Below are positions 33,875 through 44,767 of a stretch of 64,000 nucleotides of DNA, in pieces. Source of the DNA: an uncultured Clostridia bacterium (GTDB lineage: Bacteria; Bacillota; Clostridia; Oscillospirales; Ruminococcaceae); NCBI GenBank assembly GCA_947627875.1, contig CANQXS010000001.1:1-64000 (forward strand), given 5' to 3'. The first letter of the stretch is position 1. Each line of letters starts with the position of its first letter. The notes beneath the pieces are model-generated. The model was not told the origin of the DNA and did no database searches. It saw only the letters and a list, made by a program, of their open reading frames with translations. Both the position numbers and the translations under genes were made by a program.

Positions 33875-34384
33875 ATGGTGACAATGGCGGGAACACTCGA
33901 TTTCCTCTCGATAAACGTCTGGCATATCCTTATGGCGATAGGGAACCTTTTGATACTCGTTCTTATCCTCAAGAAGTTTCTCTTTAAGCCGGTCCAGAAT
34001 ATAATCAGGCAGCGCGAAGAGGAGGTCGAAAAGGTCTATTCCGACGCGGATAAGGCTCTTTCAGACGCCAACGCCGAAAAGGAGCTTTATAAAAAGAAGC
34101 TCGACGACGCCAAGGCGGAAGCCGACAGCCTTATTAAAACCGCAAGCGACCGCGCAAAGGCGGAATCCTCGGAGATAATCTCGGGCGCGAAGGCAGAGGC
34201 CGAGCGCAAGCTCAGAGTCGCCGACGAGGACATTGAGCTTGCAAAGAAAAAGGCGGCGGACGAGATGCGCGATTCCATTTCGGAAATGGTCATTTCCCTC
34301 GCCGAAAAGGTAGTAGAGAAGGAAATAGACCCCTCTGCGCACGCCTCCCTTATAGACGAGGCGATAGACAGCCTCGGGGAGTAA
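33875..34384 (+). CDS. atpF: F0 ATP synthase subunit b
   Basis: This 169-residue stalk subunit has one N-terminal membrane helix, ILMAIGNLLILVLILKKFLF, then a long charged coiled coil to the end. Length and position are normal. It precedes atpH by three bases. Confidence 0.93.
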   Translation: MVTMAGTLDFLSINVWHILMAIGNLLILVLILKKFLFKPVQNIIRQREEEVEKVYSDADKALSDANAEKELYKKKLDDAKAEADSLIKTASDRAKAESSEIISGAKAEAERKLRVADEDIELAKKKAADEMRDSISEMVISLAEKVVEKEIDPSAHASLIDEAIDSLGE

Positions 34385-34387
34385 ACT

Positions 34388-34927
34388 ATGTTAAAGGATT
34401 TTTCACGCGAATACGGCACCGCGCTCTATCAGCTGGCAGTCGAGGAGAACTGCTCAAAGGAGATCTTTGACGACTTTCAAAAGGTCACGGAGGTCTTTGG
34501 GCATAACCCCGAATTTATCCGACTGCTCTCCAATCCGAGGCTCAGCGCATCGGAACGCGCCGAGACCGTTGAAAAGGTATTCGGCGGGAGGATAAACAAA
34601 ACGCTCCTCAACACCTTAAAGATACTCGCCGAAAAGCGCCGCTGCGACGCCGCGGGCAAATGCTGCGAGGTCTATAAGCGCCTTTACTGCGAAGACAACA
34701 ATATCCTCCCCGTAACTGCGGTATCTGCCGTAGAGCTTTCGGAGGAGCAGAAGGCGCGGCTTTGCGAAAAGCTCCGCAAAAAGACCTCTTCGGAGATACT
34801 TCTGAGCTGTAAGGTCGATCCGGGCTGCATAGGCGGCATAAGGCTGGAATACGGCGGAAAGAGATACGACGCGAGCGTCAGGGGGAAGCTTTCCGACCTC
34901 GGGCGCGCGATCAGGACTTCGGAATGA
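34388..34927 (+). CDS. atpH: F1 ATP synthase subunit delta
   Basis: This 179-residue subunit joins the stator stalk to F1. The start FSREYGTALYQLAVEE and the end CIGGIRLEYGGKRYDASVRG are typical. It begins three bases after atpF. Confidence 0.93.
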   Translation: MLKDFSREYGTALYQLAVEENCSKEIFDDFQKVTEVFGHNPEFIRLLSNPRLSASERAETVEKVFGGRINKTLLNTLKILAEKRRCDAAGKCCEVYKRLYCEDNNILPVTAVSAVELSEEQKARLCEKLRKKTSSEILLSCKVDPGCIGGIRLEYGGKRYDASVRGKLSDLGRAIRTSE

Positions 34928-34945
34928 ATTATACGGAGATAAGCT

Positions 34946-36451
34946 ATGAACATTGACGATATCAGCAGCCTTATAAAGGCTCAGATAAAAAACTACGATA
35001 AAAAGGCGGAGCTATCGGAGACCGGCAGCGTTATAACCGTCGGCGACGGCATAGCCTCGGTCTACGGGCTCGACAACTGCCTTTCAAACGAGCTCGTTGA
35101 GTTCTCAAACGGCACCTACGGAATGGCGCTCAACCTCGAGGAGGACTCGGTTTCGGTCGTTATGCTCGGCTCCGACGTCGGCATACGCGAGGGCGACACC
35201 GTTAAGCGCACCGGCTCGGTCGTTTCGGTGCCTGTCGGAAAAGGGCTTATAGGGCGCGTCGTGAACGCCCTCGGTCAGCCCATCGACGGAAAAGGCCCGA
35301 TAGAGAGCGAGGCAATGCTCCCCATCGAGCAGAAGGCTACCGGAATTATAGAGAGAAAATCGGTAAGCGTGCCGCTCCAGACGGGCATAAAGGCTATCGA
35401 CTCGATGATACCGATAGGCAGAGGTCAGCGCGAGCTTATTATCGGCGACCGCCAGACGGGTAAGACCGTTATCGCGACCGACACGATAATCAACCAGAAG
35501 GGCAAAAACTGCATCTGCATCTACGTCGCTATCGGTCAGAAAAACTCGACCGTCGCCCAGCTCGTCGAGACCCTCTCCCGCGCGGGAGCTATGGACTACA
35601 CGATAGTAGTCAGCTCGACTGCTTCGGAGCTCGCGACGCTGCAATACATCGCGCCCTATGCCGGCTGCACTATGGGCGAATACTTTATGAAGCAGGGGCT
35701 CGACGCGCTCGTTATCTACGACGACCTCTCGAAGCACGCCGTCGCCTACAGAACGATGTCGCTTCTTATCCGGCGTCCGCCGGGAAGAGAGGCTTACCCC
35801 GGCGATGTTTTCTACCTCCATTCGAGGCTTTTGGAGCGCGCGGCGCGGCTCTCGCCAGAGGCGGGAGGCGGCTCTCTGACGGCACTTCCGATAATCGAGA
35901 CCCAGGCGGGCGACGTTTCGGCATATATCCCGACAAACGTAATTTCGATAACCGACGGTCAGATATTCCTCGAGACCGAGATGTTCAACTCGGGCATTAT
36001 GCCCGCCGTAAACCCCGGCATTTCGGTGTCGCGCGTCGGCGGCGCGGCTCAGCTCAAGGCTATGAAACAGGTCTCGGGAACGCTGAAGCTCCTCTACTCG
36101 CAGTACAGAGAGCTTCAGAGCTTTGCGCAGTTCGGCTCGGACCTCGATAAAGACACCAAGGAGCGCCTTGCGCAGGGCGAGCGGATCGTTGAAGTCCTCA
36201 AGCAGGACCGCAACTCCCCTGTAGACGTTGAGCTTCAGGTTTGCATCATCTTCGCGGTAGTAAACAACTACCTCCGCGACGTTGACGTTTCGAAGGTAAA
36301 GGAATACGAAAAGGGGCTTTACTTCGAGATGAACTCCTACCACCGCGACCTGCTCGACTACATTGCCGCGGGCGGCAGCCTCGACGACGAGCATAAGGCG
36401 AAGCTTGCGGAGGCTGTAGGGGCTTATACAGATAAATTCACGGGAAAATGA
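34946..36451 (+). CDS. atpA: F1 ATP synthase subunit alpha
   Basis: This 501-residue non-catalytic nucleotide-binding subunit has the P-loop GDRQTGKT near residue 169 and the family signature [17 protein letters not shown]. Length is normal. A long open frame on the opposite strand is a shadow of its codon use. Confidence 0.97.
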   Translation: MNIDDISSLIKAQIKNYDKKAELSETGSVITVGDGIASVYGLDNCLSNELVEFSNGTYGMALNLEEDSVSVVMLGSDVGIREGDTVKRTGSVVSVPVGKGLIGRVVNALGQPIDGKGPIESEAMLPIEQKATGIIERKSVSVPLQTGIKAIDSMIPIGRGQRELIIGDRQTGKTVIATDTIINQKGKNCICIYVAIGQKNSTVAQLVETLSRAGAMDYTIVVSSTASELATLQYIAPYAGCTMGEYFMKQGLDALVIYDDLSKHAVAYRTMSLLIRRPPGREAYPGDVFYLHSRLLERAARLSPEAGGGSLTALPIIETQAGDVSAYIPTNVISITDGQIFLETEMFNSGIMPAVNPGISVSRVGGAAQLKAMKQVSGTLKLLYSQYRELQSFAQFGSDLDKDTKERLAQGERIVEVLKQDRNSPVDVELQVCIIFAVVNNYLRDVDVSKVKEYEKGLYFEMNSYHRDLLDYIAAGGSLDDEHKAKLAEAVGAYTDKFTGK

Positions 36452-36475
36452 TCCCTTTGAAAGGAGGCGGCTGAT

Positions 36476-37321
36476 ATGGCGTCTATGAAGGAAATAAACC
36501 TCAGAATAAAGAGCATTTCGGGCACGAGGCAGATAACCAAGGCTATGGAGCTCGTCGCCATTTCAAAGCTCAACAAGGCGCGCGAGCGGATCGACCGCAC
36601 CCGCCCCTTTTACACCGAGCTCTACGCCGCTCTTTCCGATATTTCGTCGGCGGTCTCCCCTCTCGACAGCGGCTACTGCCGCACCGGAGAGGTAAAAAAG
36701 AGCTGCTTTGTGGTCATCGCGGGAGACAGAGGCCTCGCGGGGGGCTACAACTCAAACGTCTTTAAATTCGCCGAGGAGCTTATGAAGGGCAAAAACGCAT
36801 GCGTTCTGCCGATAGGCAAGCGCTCGGTCGAGCACTTTGCCCGCCGCGGATACGAAATAGTCTCTGACGAATACCCCGAGGTCGAGGATATAGACGTAGG
36901 CGGCTGCTACGAGATATCGCGGCTGCTTTGCAGAATGTTCCTCGACGGAGAATTCGACGAGCTCGTCTGCGTTTACACCAACTTCGTGACGATGCTCGGT
37001 CAGGAGCCGGCTCAGCTCAGGCTCCTGCCGCTCGACAAGGAGCTTTTATCCGACGGCAGCGAGGCGAAATTCACCCTCGTTGAGCCCGGCGCGGGAGCGG
37101 TTTTCAACTCGGTAATACCAGACGCCGTCGCGGGGCTTATCTGGGGAGCGGTATGCGAAAGCTTCGCCTCGGAGCTCGCCTCGCGCAGGACCGCTATGGA
37201 GAGCGCGACCTCGAACGCCGACGAGATAATCGACGACCTAAAGCTGAAATACAACAAGGCGCGCAAGAGCACCATCACCCGCCAGATAACCGAGATAGTA
37301 TCGGGCGCGCAGACCGAATAA
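36476..37321 (+). CDS. atpG: F1 ATP synthase subunit gamma
   Basis: This 281-residue central shaft subunit has the paired terminal helices: MKEINLRIKSISGTRQITKA at the start and ATSNADEIIDDLKLKYNKAR near the end. GDRGLAGGYNSN is the usual core motif. AAAGGAGG precedes the ATG. Confidence 0.95.
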   Translation: MASMKEINLRIKSISGTRQITKAMELVAISKLNKARERIDRTRPFYTELYAALSDISSAVSPLDSGYCRTGEVKKSCFVVIAGDRGLAGGYNSNVFKFAEELMKGKNACVLPIGKRSVEHFARRGYEIVSDEYPEVEDIDVGGCYEISRLLCRMFLDGEFDELVCVYTNFVTMLGQEPAQLRLLPLDKELLSDGSEAKFTLVEPGAGAVFNSVIPDAVAGLIWGAVCESFASELASRRTAMESATSNADEIIDDLKLKYNKARKSTITRQITEIVSGAQTE

Positions 37322-38746
<1,425 letters not shown>

Positions 38747-38765
38747 TTCGAAAGGAGGAACCGCT

Positions 38766-39179
38766 GTGGCAGATTTCCACCTTAAAATAGTTTCGCCCGA
38801 CGGCGTTTTCTTCGACGGCGAAGCGCATCAGCTTTCGCTCCGCTCAATAGACGGCGACGTTGCGGTAATGGCGGGGCATATCCCCTATCTCACCGCGGTG
38901 GGCATCGGAGAATGCAGAGTATACCTCGGCGATGGCGAGCCGAAAAGAGCCGCCTGCTGCGGCGGGCTGCTCAACGTTACGAAGGAGGGCGTATTCCTTG
39001 CGCCGACTACCTTTGAATGGGCAGAGGACATAGACCCCGACCGTGCCGAAGCCGCCAAGCAAAAGGCTCTTTCGAGGATAGAAGCCCCGAAGAGCGACGC
39101 GGCGCTGAGGCTCGCGCAGATAAAATTACAGCGCGCCGAGCTTAGATTAGCGGTTGCGCAAAGAGCGAAAAAGGCATAA
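38766..39179 (+). CDS. atpC: F1 ATP synthase subunit epsilon
   Basis: This 137-residue subunit starts at GTG 38,766 after AAAGGAGG. The N-terminal beta-sandwich (LKIVSPDGVFFDGEAHQLSL) and the C-terminal helical pair (AEAAKQKALSRIE) are both present. It is the last gene of the operon; a terminator follows. Confidence 0.93.
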   Translation: MADFHLKIVSPDGVFFDGEAHQLSLRSIDGDVAVMAGHIPYLTAVGIGECRVYLGDGEPKRAACCGGLLNVTKEGVFLAPTTFEWAEDIDPDRAEAAKQKALSRIEAPKSDAALRLAQIKLQRAELRLAVAQRAKKA

Positions 39180-39183
39180 AATC

Positions 39184-39220
39184 AGCCCCGTCTCCCGAAG
39201 CAGGGAAGCGGGGCTTTTTC
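39184..39220. terminator. Bidirectional terminator between atpC and trxA
   Basis: AGCCCCG and CGGGGCT close a stem with an inner CTCCC/GGGA pairing, followed by a T run. It serves both converging operons. Confidence 0.85.
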
Positions 39221-39230
39221 GTGCTCAAAA

Positions 39231-39539
39231 TTATGCCAGAAGCTCGGCAAGGAGCGCCTCTTTGGATTTGTATCCTATAGAGGTCGCGGCGGGCTCTCCG
39301 CCTTTGAAGCAAATGACTGTCGGGATAGCGGAGACGTTATAGCGGTTGGCGAGGTCGGGCTCGTCGTCGACGTTGAGCTTGCAGACCTTTATGTCGCTGC
39401 GCTCTTCGGCGATCTCTTCTATAACGGGCGCCATCATGCGGCAGGGACCGCACCATTCCGCCCAGAAGTCGACTATAACGGGGGTCTCGCAGCCGAGGAC
39501 CTCGGCTTCAAAATTTTCGGAATTGAGTTCGATATGCAT
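39231..39539 (-). CDS. trxA: Thioredoxin
   Basis: This 102-residue thioredoxin has the active site WAEWCGPCRM (Cys30 and Cys33) and the cis-Pro strand NVSAIPTVICFKGG. It reduces disulfides in the cytoplasm. It is the last gene of a three-gene leftward operon whose first gene is an FTR-like protein, which suggests that ferredoxin supplies its electrons. AAAGGACG precedes the ATG. Confidence 0.96.
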   Translation of the reverse strand: MHIELNSENFEAEVLGCETPVIVDFWAEWCGPCRMMAPVIEEIAEERSDIKVCKLNVDDEPDLANRYNVSAIPTVICFKGGEPAATSIGYKSKEALLAELLA

Positions 39540-39562
39540 ATTTACACGTCCTTTCGGGTATT

Positions 39563-39832
39563 TTATTTCGATTTTACCGATGCCGCAATATCAAGAGCAG
39601 TATTGATTATAAACAGCAATACCGTAAATCCTGCCGAATATGCAAAGCCGTTGAACAGCATTTCGACAGTCCAGCCGTTCTCGCCGTAGACCCACCGCGA
39701 GATCATATTGTAGATCAATAAGCCGTCCATATCCGGTCGCAGATTGACAAGGTAAACCGCGGTGAGGGAGAATGTGATAATAACGCTGATACATAAAACT
39801 ATTTTGGTCAATACTCTGATTTTATTCAACAT
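39563..39832 (-). CDS. Small membrane protein of unknown function
   Basis: This 89-residue protein has two hydrophobic helices, IVLCISVIITFSLTAVYLV and AGFTVLLFIINTALDIA. GGAGGATC lies 5 bases before ATG 39,832. It lies between the FTR-like gene and trxA, 23 bases before the latter, so it probably shares their transcript. I do not recognise the family. Confidence 0.6.
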   Translation of the reverse strand: MLNKIRVLTKIVLCISVIITFSLTAVYLVNLRPDMDGLLIYNMISRWVYGENGWTVEMLFNGFAYSAGFTVLLFIINTALDIAASVKSK

Positions 39833-39878
39833 CGGCGATCCTCCATAGAAATCGGTACGTTGCATTATAATATTGCCG

Positions 39879-40076
39879 TTATTTTTCCTTGTAATACAGC
39901 ATGCAGTGGCAATAGCCCTCAAAATCGGGGTCGGCAAGCTGCTCGCGGAATTCGCGGCACATGCACATGGTGTCTTCCGTCATTTCGCGGCGGCAGGGAC
40001 AATGACCGTTCTTTTTGAGTATTCCCTCGCGTATCGCGGCGACGAGCTTTTCATCGGTGTTGTAGGTAATTTTCAT
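39879..40076 (-). CDS. Ferredoxin-thioredoxin reductase catalytic-chain-like protein
   Basis: This 65-residue protein carries CPC at 26-28, CMC at 38-40 and CHC at 56-58 in the frame GHCPCRREM ... EGYCHCMLYY. These are the cluster and redox cysteines of the FTR catalytic subunit, which uses ferredoxin electrons to reduce thioredoxin. The spacing X9 and X15 differs from X16 and X8 of plant FTR, though the total is the same. It lacks the plant N-terminal part. GGAGG precedes ATG 40,076. trxA is in the same operon, which supports the role. Confidence 0.8.
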   Translation of the reverse strand: MKITYNTDEKLVAAIREGILKKNGHCPCRREMTEDTMCMCREFREQLADPDFEGYCHCMLYYKEK

Positions 40077-40104
40077 AGCGTCCTCCGAAATCTGATATAT
40101 GAAT

Positions 40105-40133
40105 ATTATATACCTGTGCGGCGGAAAAGTCAA
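40105..40133 (-). promoter_or_regulatory. Sigma-A promoter of the ftr-like/trxA operon
   Basis: On the minus strand TTGACT (40,133-40,128) and TATAAT (40,110-40,105) are spaced by 17 bases. Confidence 0.75.
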
Positions 40134-40237
40134 GGAGGGTATGAAGCTCGGTATAGTTTTCTGGTTAGAGAAGCGGCGCCTATGATACTGATTACCGAAA
40201 ACTTTTGCGTTTAATACCGCTTTATCGCTTTGACCCC

Positions 40238-40266
40238 TTGACATTTTCCTCGCATTGTGCTATATA
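40238..40266 (+). promoter_or_regulatory. Sigma-A promoter of the lysine operon
   Basis: A consensus TTGACA and TATATA are spaced by 17 bases, starting transcription a few bases before the riboswitch. Confidence 0.75.
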
Positions 40267-40278
40267 TAATGCAATACT

Positions 40279-40440
40279 GATAGAGGCGCGGTGCGTCATC
40301 AGTAAGCGGAGCCGAAGGTATGCCGATACGGGCTCCGCCGAAAGGGACCATCGCCGAGAACATTCCCGGCGGCAAAGGAATGATTCGGCGTAACGGATTA
40401 AGAGCCGTTGCGCTGTCGCACAAAGGTGCGGAGGGCTATC
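40279..40440 (+). ncRNA. Lysine riboswitch (L box) aptamer
   Basis: The element opens with GATAGAGGCGCG and closes with GGGCTATC, forming the P1 stem. Family blocks are visible: CATCAGTA, GCCGAAGGTATGCC, GCTCCGCCGAAAGGG and GCACAAAGGTGCGGAGGG. It lies between a promoter and dapA, the first gene of a lysine operon. Lysine binding is expected to stop transcription. Confidence 0.9.
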
Positions 40441-40465
40441 GCAATATATTGCAATATGCGATTTT

Positions 40466-40496
40466 GCGGCGGCTCTTTCGGTCGCCGCTGTTTTTT
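40466..40496 (+). terminator. Riboswitch expression-platform terminator
   Basis: GCGGCG and CGCCGC pair across an 11-base loop and are followed by TGTTTTTT, just before the GGAGGAG of dapA. The upstream GCAATATATTGCAATATGC region may form the alternative structure. Confidence 0.8.
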
Positions 40497-40513
40497 GACG
40501 GAGGAGAGTTATT

Positions 40514-41404
40514 ATGAAAAAAACCGTATTCAAAGGCGCCGCAACAGCCATCATCACCCCTTTTAAGGGCGGAAAGGTCGATTACGAGGCGTTCGGAAGG
40601 CTCATAGACTGGCAGATAGCCGAGGGAATAAGCGCGATAGTCGCTGCGGGAACGACCGGCGAGGGCTCTACCCTTACCGACGCCGAGCACCGCGAGGTTA
40701 TCCGCTTCTGCGTTGAGCGCGCCGCCGGCAGAGTTCCCGTTATCGCGGGGACCGGCTCTAACGACACCGCTTACGCCATAGACCTGACCAAATTCGCCTG
40801 CGACGCCGGTGCCGACGCCATGCTTTTGGTCACTCCCTATTACAACAAGGCGACTCAGAAGGGGCTTATCGAGAGCTTTACCGCCGTCGCGGACGTAAGC
40901 CGAAAGCCCGTCATACTCTATAATGTGCCCTCAAGAACCGGCTGCAACATAACCCCCGCGACCGCCAAGGAGCTCTCGAAGCACCCGAACATCGCGGGAA
41001 TAAAAGAGGCGAGCGGCAACATTTCTCAGGTAGCCGAAATAGCCCAGCTCTGCGGCGGCGACCTCGATATCTACAGCGGCAACGACGACCAGATACTTCC
41101 CGTGCTCTCGCTCGGCGGAAAGGGCGTTATCTCGGTGCTTTCAAACCTTCTGCCGAAGCGCGCGGATATGATCTGCAAGAATTATTTCGCCGGAAATACT
41201 GCCGAGGCGCTCAAGGAGCAGCTCGAACTCCTGCCGCTTATCAACGCGCTCTTCTCCGAGGTCAACCCTATTCCCGTAAAGGCGGCTATGGCGGCTATGG
41301 GCTTCGGCGACAACGAGCTCAGGCTCCCGCTCACTCCCATCGAAAGGGAGCACGGCGAAAAGCTCTTCGCGCTTATGAAGGAGCAGGGCATCAAATTCAA
41401 CTGA
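40514..41404 (+). CDS. dapA: 4-hydroxy-tetrahydrodipicolinate synthase
   Basis: This 296-residue enzyme condenses pyruvate with aspartate semialdehyde. The Schiff-base Lys164 is in GIKEASG, Tyr136 in LYNVPSRTG, and the GTTGEGSTL loop is intact. It is first in an operon with lysA, dapF and dapL behind a lysine riboswitch. Confidence 0.97.
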   Translation: MKKTVFKGAATAIITPFKGGKVDYEAFGRLIDWQIAEGISAIVAAGTTGEGSTLTDAEHREVIRFCVERAAGRVPVIAGTGSNDTAYAIDLTKFACDAGADAMLLVTPYYNKATQKGLIESFTAVADVSRKPVILYNVPSRTGCNITPATAKELSKHPNIAGIKEASGNISQVAEIAQLCGGDLDIYSGNDDQILPVLSLGGKGVISVLSNLLPKRADMICKNYFAGNTAEALKEQLELLPLINALFSEVNPIPVKAAMAAMGFGDNELRLPLTPIEREHGEKLFALMKEQGIKFN

Positions 41405-41418
41405 TAACGGAGACAAAA

Positions 41419-42717
41419 ATGCTTTACGACAACATTGAGATCAAAAACGGCAGGCTTTATTTTGCGGGAGCGGATACCGTTGAACTTGCCGAAAAATACG
41501 GCACGCCGCTCTATCTTATGGACGAAAACAGGATACGCGAGCGCTGCCGCGAATATAAATCCGCGCTCGATTCCTTCGCGCTCGAGGGCTCCTGCGCGAT
41601 ATACGCCTCGAAGGCTTGCAGCTTCGGCGGGATATACAGAATCATCGCCGAGGAAGGTCTCGGAGCCGACGTTGTTTCTGCGGGGGAGATCTTTACCGCG
41701 AAGTCGGCGGGCTTCCCGATGGAAAAGGCGTATTTTCAGGGCAACAACAAGACCGACGCCGATATCCGCTTCGCGCTCGACTGCGGCGTCGGGTATTTCG
41801 TCTGCGACAATTTCGAGGAGCTCGACGCGCTCGACAGGATAGCGGGCGAGAGGGGAGCCGTTCAGAAAATTCTCCTCAGAGTCACCCCGGGGATAGACCC
41901 CCATACCTACGACGAGGTCGCGACAGGCAAGGTCGACTCGAAGTTCGGTATCGCCGTCGAGACCGGTCAGGCGCTCGAAGCCGTTAAATCTGCGCTTTCT
42001 AAGAAGAATCTTTCCCTCGAGGGCATACACTGTCATGTCGGCTCGATGGTCTTTGATTCCGACGTATTTATCCGCGCGGCGGCGGTAATGCTCGGATTTG
42101 CAGCCGAAATAAAAAAAGTTTTCGGATTTGATATAAAAATCCTTGACCTCGGGGGAGGTTACGGAGTAAAATATTATGAGGGGCAGGGGAATATCGACAT
42201 TCCCGCCAACATCAAGCAGGTCGCGGAATACGTCGCCGAAAAATCGGCCGAACTCGGAATTAAAACTCCGTCGCTCAGGTTAGAACCCGGCAGGAGCATC
42301 GTCGCCGACGCGGGCGTCACTCTTTACACCGTCGGCTCCGTAAAAAAGATAACCGGCTACAAGAATTACGTCTCCATTGACGGCGGAATGACCGACAACC
42401 CGCGCTATGCGCTCTATGAGTCGCGCTACACCGTTATCACTGCCAACAAAGCCGACGCAGAGCCTCGGCTGACCGCCGACCTCGTCGGAAGGTGCTGCGA
42501 GTCGGGCGACATTATCCAGCCGGCGGTAGGCTTTCCCGTCGACATCGGCAGGGGAGACATCGTCGCCGTCCTCACCACCGGCGCATATAACTACTCGATG
42601 GCTTCAAACTACAACCGCATACCCCGCCCGCCGATAGTTATTGTAAAAGACGGCGAGAGCCGCGTTGCGGTAAAGCGGGAGAGCCTCGAAAACCTCATTG
42701 AAAACGACGTTTTCTGA
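41419..42717 (+). CDS. lysA: Diaminopimelate decarboxylase
   Basis: This 432-residue PLP enzyme makes lysine from meso-diaminopimelate. The PLP-binding Lys65 is in IYASKACS, the glycine-rich loop is ILDLGGGYGVKYY, and CCESGDII carries the Cys of the second active-site half. It begins 14 bases after dapA. Confidence 0.97.
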   Translation: MLYDNIEIKNGRLYFAGADTVELAEKYGTPLYLMDENRIRERCREYKSALDSFALEGSCAIYASKACSFGGIYRIIAEEGLGADVVSAGEIFTAKSAGFPMEKAYFQGNNKTDADIRFALDCGVGYFVCDNFEELDALDRIAGERGAVQKILLRVTPGIDPHTYDEVATGKVDSKFGIAVETGQALEAVKSALSKKNLSLEGIHCHVGSMVFDSDVFIRAAAVMLGFAAEIKKVFGFDIKILDLGGGYGVKYYEGQGNIDIPANIKQVAEYVAEKSAELGIKTPSLRLEPGRSIVADAGVTLYTVGSVKKITGYKNYVSIDGGMTDNPRYALYESRYTVITANKADAEPRLTADLVGRCCESGDIIQPAVGFPVDIGRGDIVAVLTTGAYNYSMASNYNRIPRPPIVIVKDGESRVAVKRESLENLIENDVF

Positions 42718-42729
42718 AAGGGGCAGCTT

Positions 42730-43569
42730 ATGAGATTCACTAAAATGCACGGCATAGCCAACGACTATGTTTATATCGACTGCTTTAAAGAACGCGTAGA
42801 CCGCCCCGAAGAGCTTGCGGTAAAGCTTTCCGACCGCAGGCGCTCTATAGGCGGCGACGGGATAATCTTGATATGCCCGTCGGAAAAAGCCGATTTTAAG
42901 ATGAGAATGTTCAACGCCGACGGCAGCGAGGGAAAGATGTGCGGCAACGGCGCAAGGTGCGTCGGAAAATTCGTCTACGACAAGGGTCTGACAAAAAAGG
43001 AGACCGTAACCCTCGAGACCCTCGCGGGAATAAAAACCCTGCGGCTGCATGTAAAGGGCGGCTTGGTCGAAAGCGTCACCGTCGATATGGGAAAGGCCGA
43101 ATTCGAGCCGAAGCTCGTGCCGGTAATTTACGGCGGCGACGAGATGGTGAACGCTCCGCTCGAAGTCGGCGGAAAGGCTTGGAACGCCACCGCGGTATCT
43201 ATGGGCAACCCCCATTGCGTCGTCTTTACCGATGAGGATATATCAAAGCTTGACCTTGAAGCTATAGGTCCTCTGTTTGAGCATAATAAGATCTTCCCCG
43301 ACAGGGTAAACACGGAATTTGTGAACGTTATCGACTCTCATACCCTCGGTATGCGCGTCTGGGAGCGCGGCAGCGGCGAGACTATGGCCTGCGGGACGGG
43401 AGCCTGCGCAGTGGCTGCAGCAGCGGTCAAAACCGGGATTTCCCCCGTCGGAGAAAAGATAACCGTAAAGCTTTTGGGCGGAGACCTCGAGATAATCTGC
43501 TCCGAAGATTTTTCTATAGAGATGACAGGCCCCGCAGAGACCGCCTTCGAGGGCGAGGTAAACGTATAG
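42730..43569 (+). CDS. dapF: Diaminopimelate epimerase
   Basis: This 279-residue enzyme converts LL- to meso-diaminopimelate. The two catalytic cysteines are Cys71 in MCGNGARC and Cys221 in MACGTGACAV. Length is normal. It lies 12 bases after lysA. Confidence 0.97.
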   Translation: MRFTKMHGIANDYVYIDCFKERVDRPEELAVKLSDRRRSIGGDGIILICPSEKADFKMRMFNADGSEGKMCGNGARCVGKFVYDKGLTKKETVTLETLAGIKTLRLHVKGGLVESVTVDMGKAEFEPKLVPVIYGGDEMVNAPLEVGGKAWNATAVSMGNPHCVVFTDEDISKLDLEAIGPLFEHNKIFPDRVNTEFVNVIDSHTLGMRVWERGSGETMACGTGACAVAAAAVKTGISPVGEKITVKLLGGDLEIICSEDFSIEMTGPAETAFEGEVNV

Positions 43570-43582
43570 AAAGGAAAGAAAT

Positions 43583-44764
43583 ATGAAAATAAATCAAAAC
43601 TACGCCAACGTAAAAAAGAGCTATCTCTTTATCGAGATAGCCCACCGCCTGCGCGAATATGTCGCTGCTCACCCCGATGCCGACATCATTAAAATGGGCA
43701 TCGGCGACGTTACCCTGCCGCTCGCACCTGCGGTCGTCGAGGCGATGCGCAAAGCCGCCGACGAAATGGGCAAAAAAGAGACCTTCCGCGGCTACGTCGA
43801 CGACAACGGCTACGATTTTCTCATCAACGCCGTAAAGAATTACTACGCGAATTTCGGCGTCGACCTCGACTACTGGGAGATATTTATTTCGGACGGCGCA
43901 AAGAGCGACCTCGGCAACATTTTGGACCTCTTCGACGCCGACAACACCGTCCTTGTGACCGATCCGGTTTACCCCGTTTACGTCGATACAAACGTAATGT
44001 CGGGGCGCAGGGTCATTTTTGCCGACGCTACCGAAGAAAACGGCTTCCTGCCGCTGCCCGACCCGTCGGTGAAGGCTGATATAATCTACCTCTGCACCCC
44101 GAACAACCCCACCGGCGCCGCCTATACGAGGGCTCAGCTAAAGCAGTGGGTCGACTATGCGAAGGCTCAGGGCGCGGTAATACTCTTCGATTCGGCTTAT
44201 GAAGCCTTTATCACCGACCCCGACGTTCCTCATTCGGCTTACGAGATCGAGGGCGCGCGCGACTGCGTCATCGAGTTCTGCTCGCTCTCAAAGACCGCGG
44301 GCTTCACCGGTACGAGGTGCGGCTATACAATAGTCCCGAAGACCCTTAAAGCCGACGGCGACCTCAACGGAATGTGGCTCAGGCGCCAGACTACCAAGTT
44401 CAACGGCGTAGCCTACGTTATCCAGCGCGCGGCAGAGGCTGTATTTACGCCCGAGGGTCAGCGCCAGATAAAAGAGAACATCGCCTATTATCAGGAGAAC
44501 GCGAAGATACTTATGGCGGGGCTCGACAGGTGCGGGATAAAATACTTCGGAGGCAAAAACTCGCCCTATATCTGGCTCAAATGCCCCGACGGCATGGGCT
44601 CGTGGGAGTTCTTCGACAAGCTTCTTTCCGAGGCTAACGTTGTCGGGACCCCGGGCGAGGGCTTCGGCAAAAACGGAAAGGGATATTTCAGGCTGACCTC
44701 CTTCTCGACCCACGAGAAGACCGCCGAGGCAGTCGAAAGAATATATAAAATGCTGAGAGGGTAA
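43583..44764 (+). CDS. dapL: LL-diaminopimelate aminotransferase
   Basis: This 393-residue class I aminotransferase forms LL-diaminopimelate in one step from tetrahydrodipicolinate, replacing DapD, DapC and DapE. The PLP Lys237 is in SLSKTAGFTGTRCG, and the start INQNYANVKKSYLFIEIAHR is typical of DapL. It defines the lysine route used by this organism. Confidence 0.95.
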   Translation: MKINQNYANVKKSYLFIEIAHRLREYVAAHPDADIIKMGIGDVTLPLAPAVVEAMRKAADEMGKKETFRGYVDDNGYDFLINAVKNYYANFGVDLDYWEIFISDGAKSDLGNILDLFDADNTVLVTDPVYPVYVDTNVMSGRRVIFADATEENGFLPLPDPSVKADIIYLCTPNNPTGAAYTRAQLKQWVDYAKAQGAVILFDSAYEAFITDPDVPHSAYEIEGARDCVIEFCSLSKTAGFTGTRCGYTIVPKTLKADGDLNGMWLRRQTTKFNGVAYVIQRAAEAVFTPEGQRQIKENIAYYQENAKILMAGLDRCGIKYFGGKNSPYIWLKCPDGMGSWEFFDKLLSEANVVGTPGEGFGKNGKGYFRLTSFSTHEKTAEAVERIYKMLRG

Positions 44765-44767
44765 ATT

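Noticed and set aside
35105..36394. Long open frame (429 codons) on the strand opposite atpA
   Set aside because: It lies wholly within a certain gene, has no family features and mirrors GC-rich codon bias. Similar antisense frames opposite the adaptor gene (27,539-28,789), the exoprotein (61,250-62,503) and others were rejected for the same reason.
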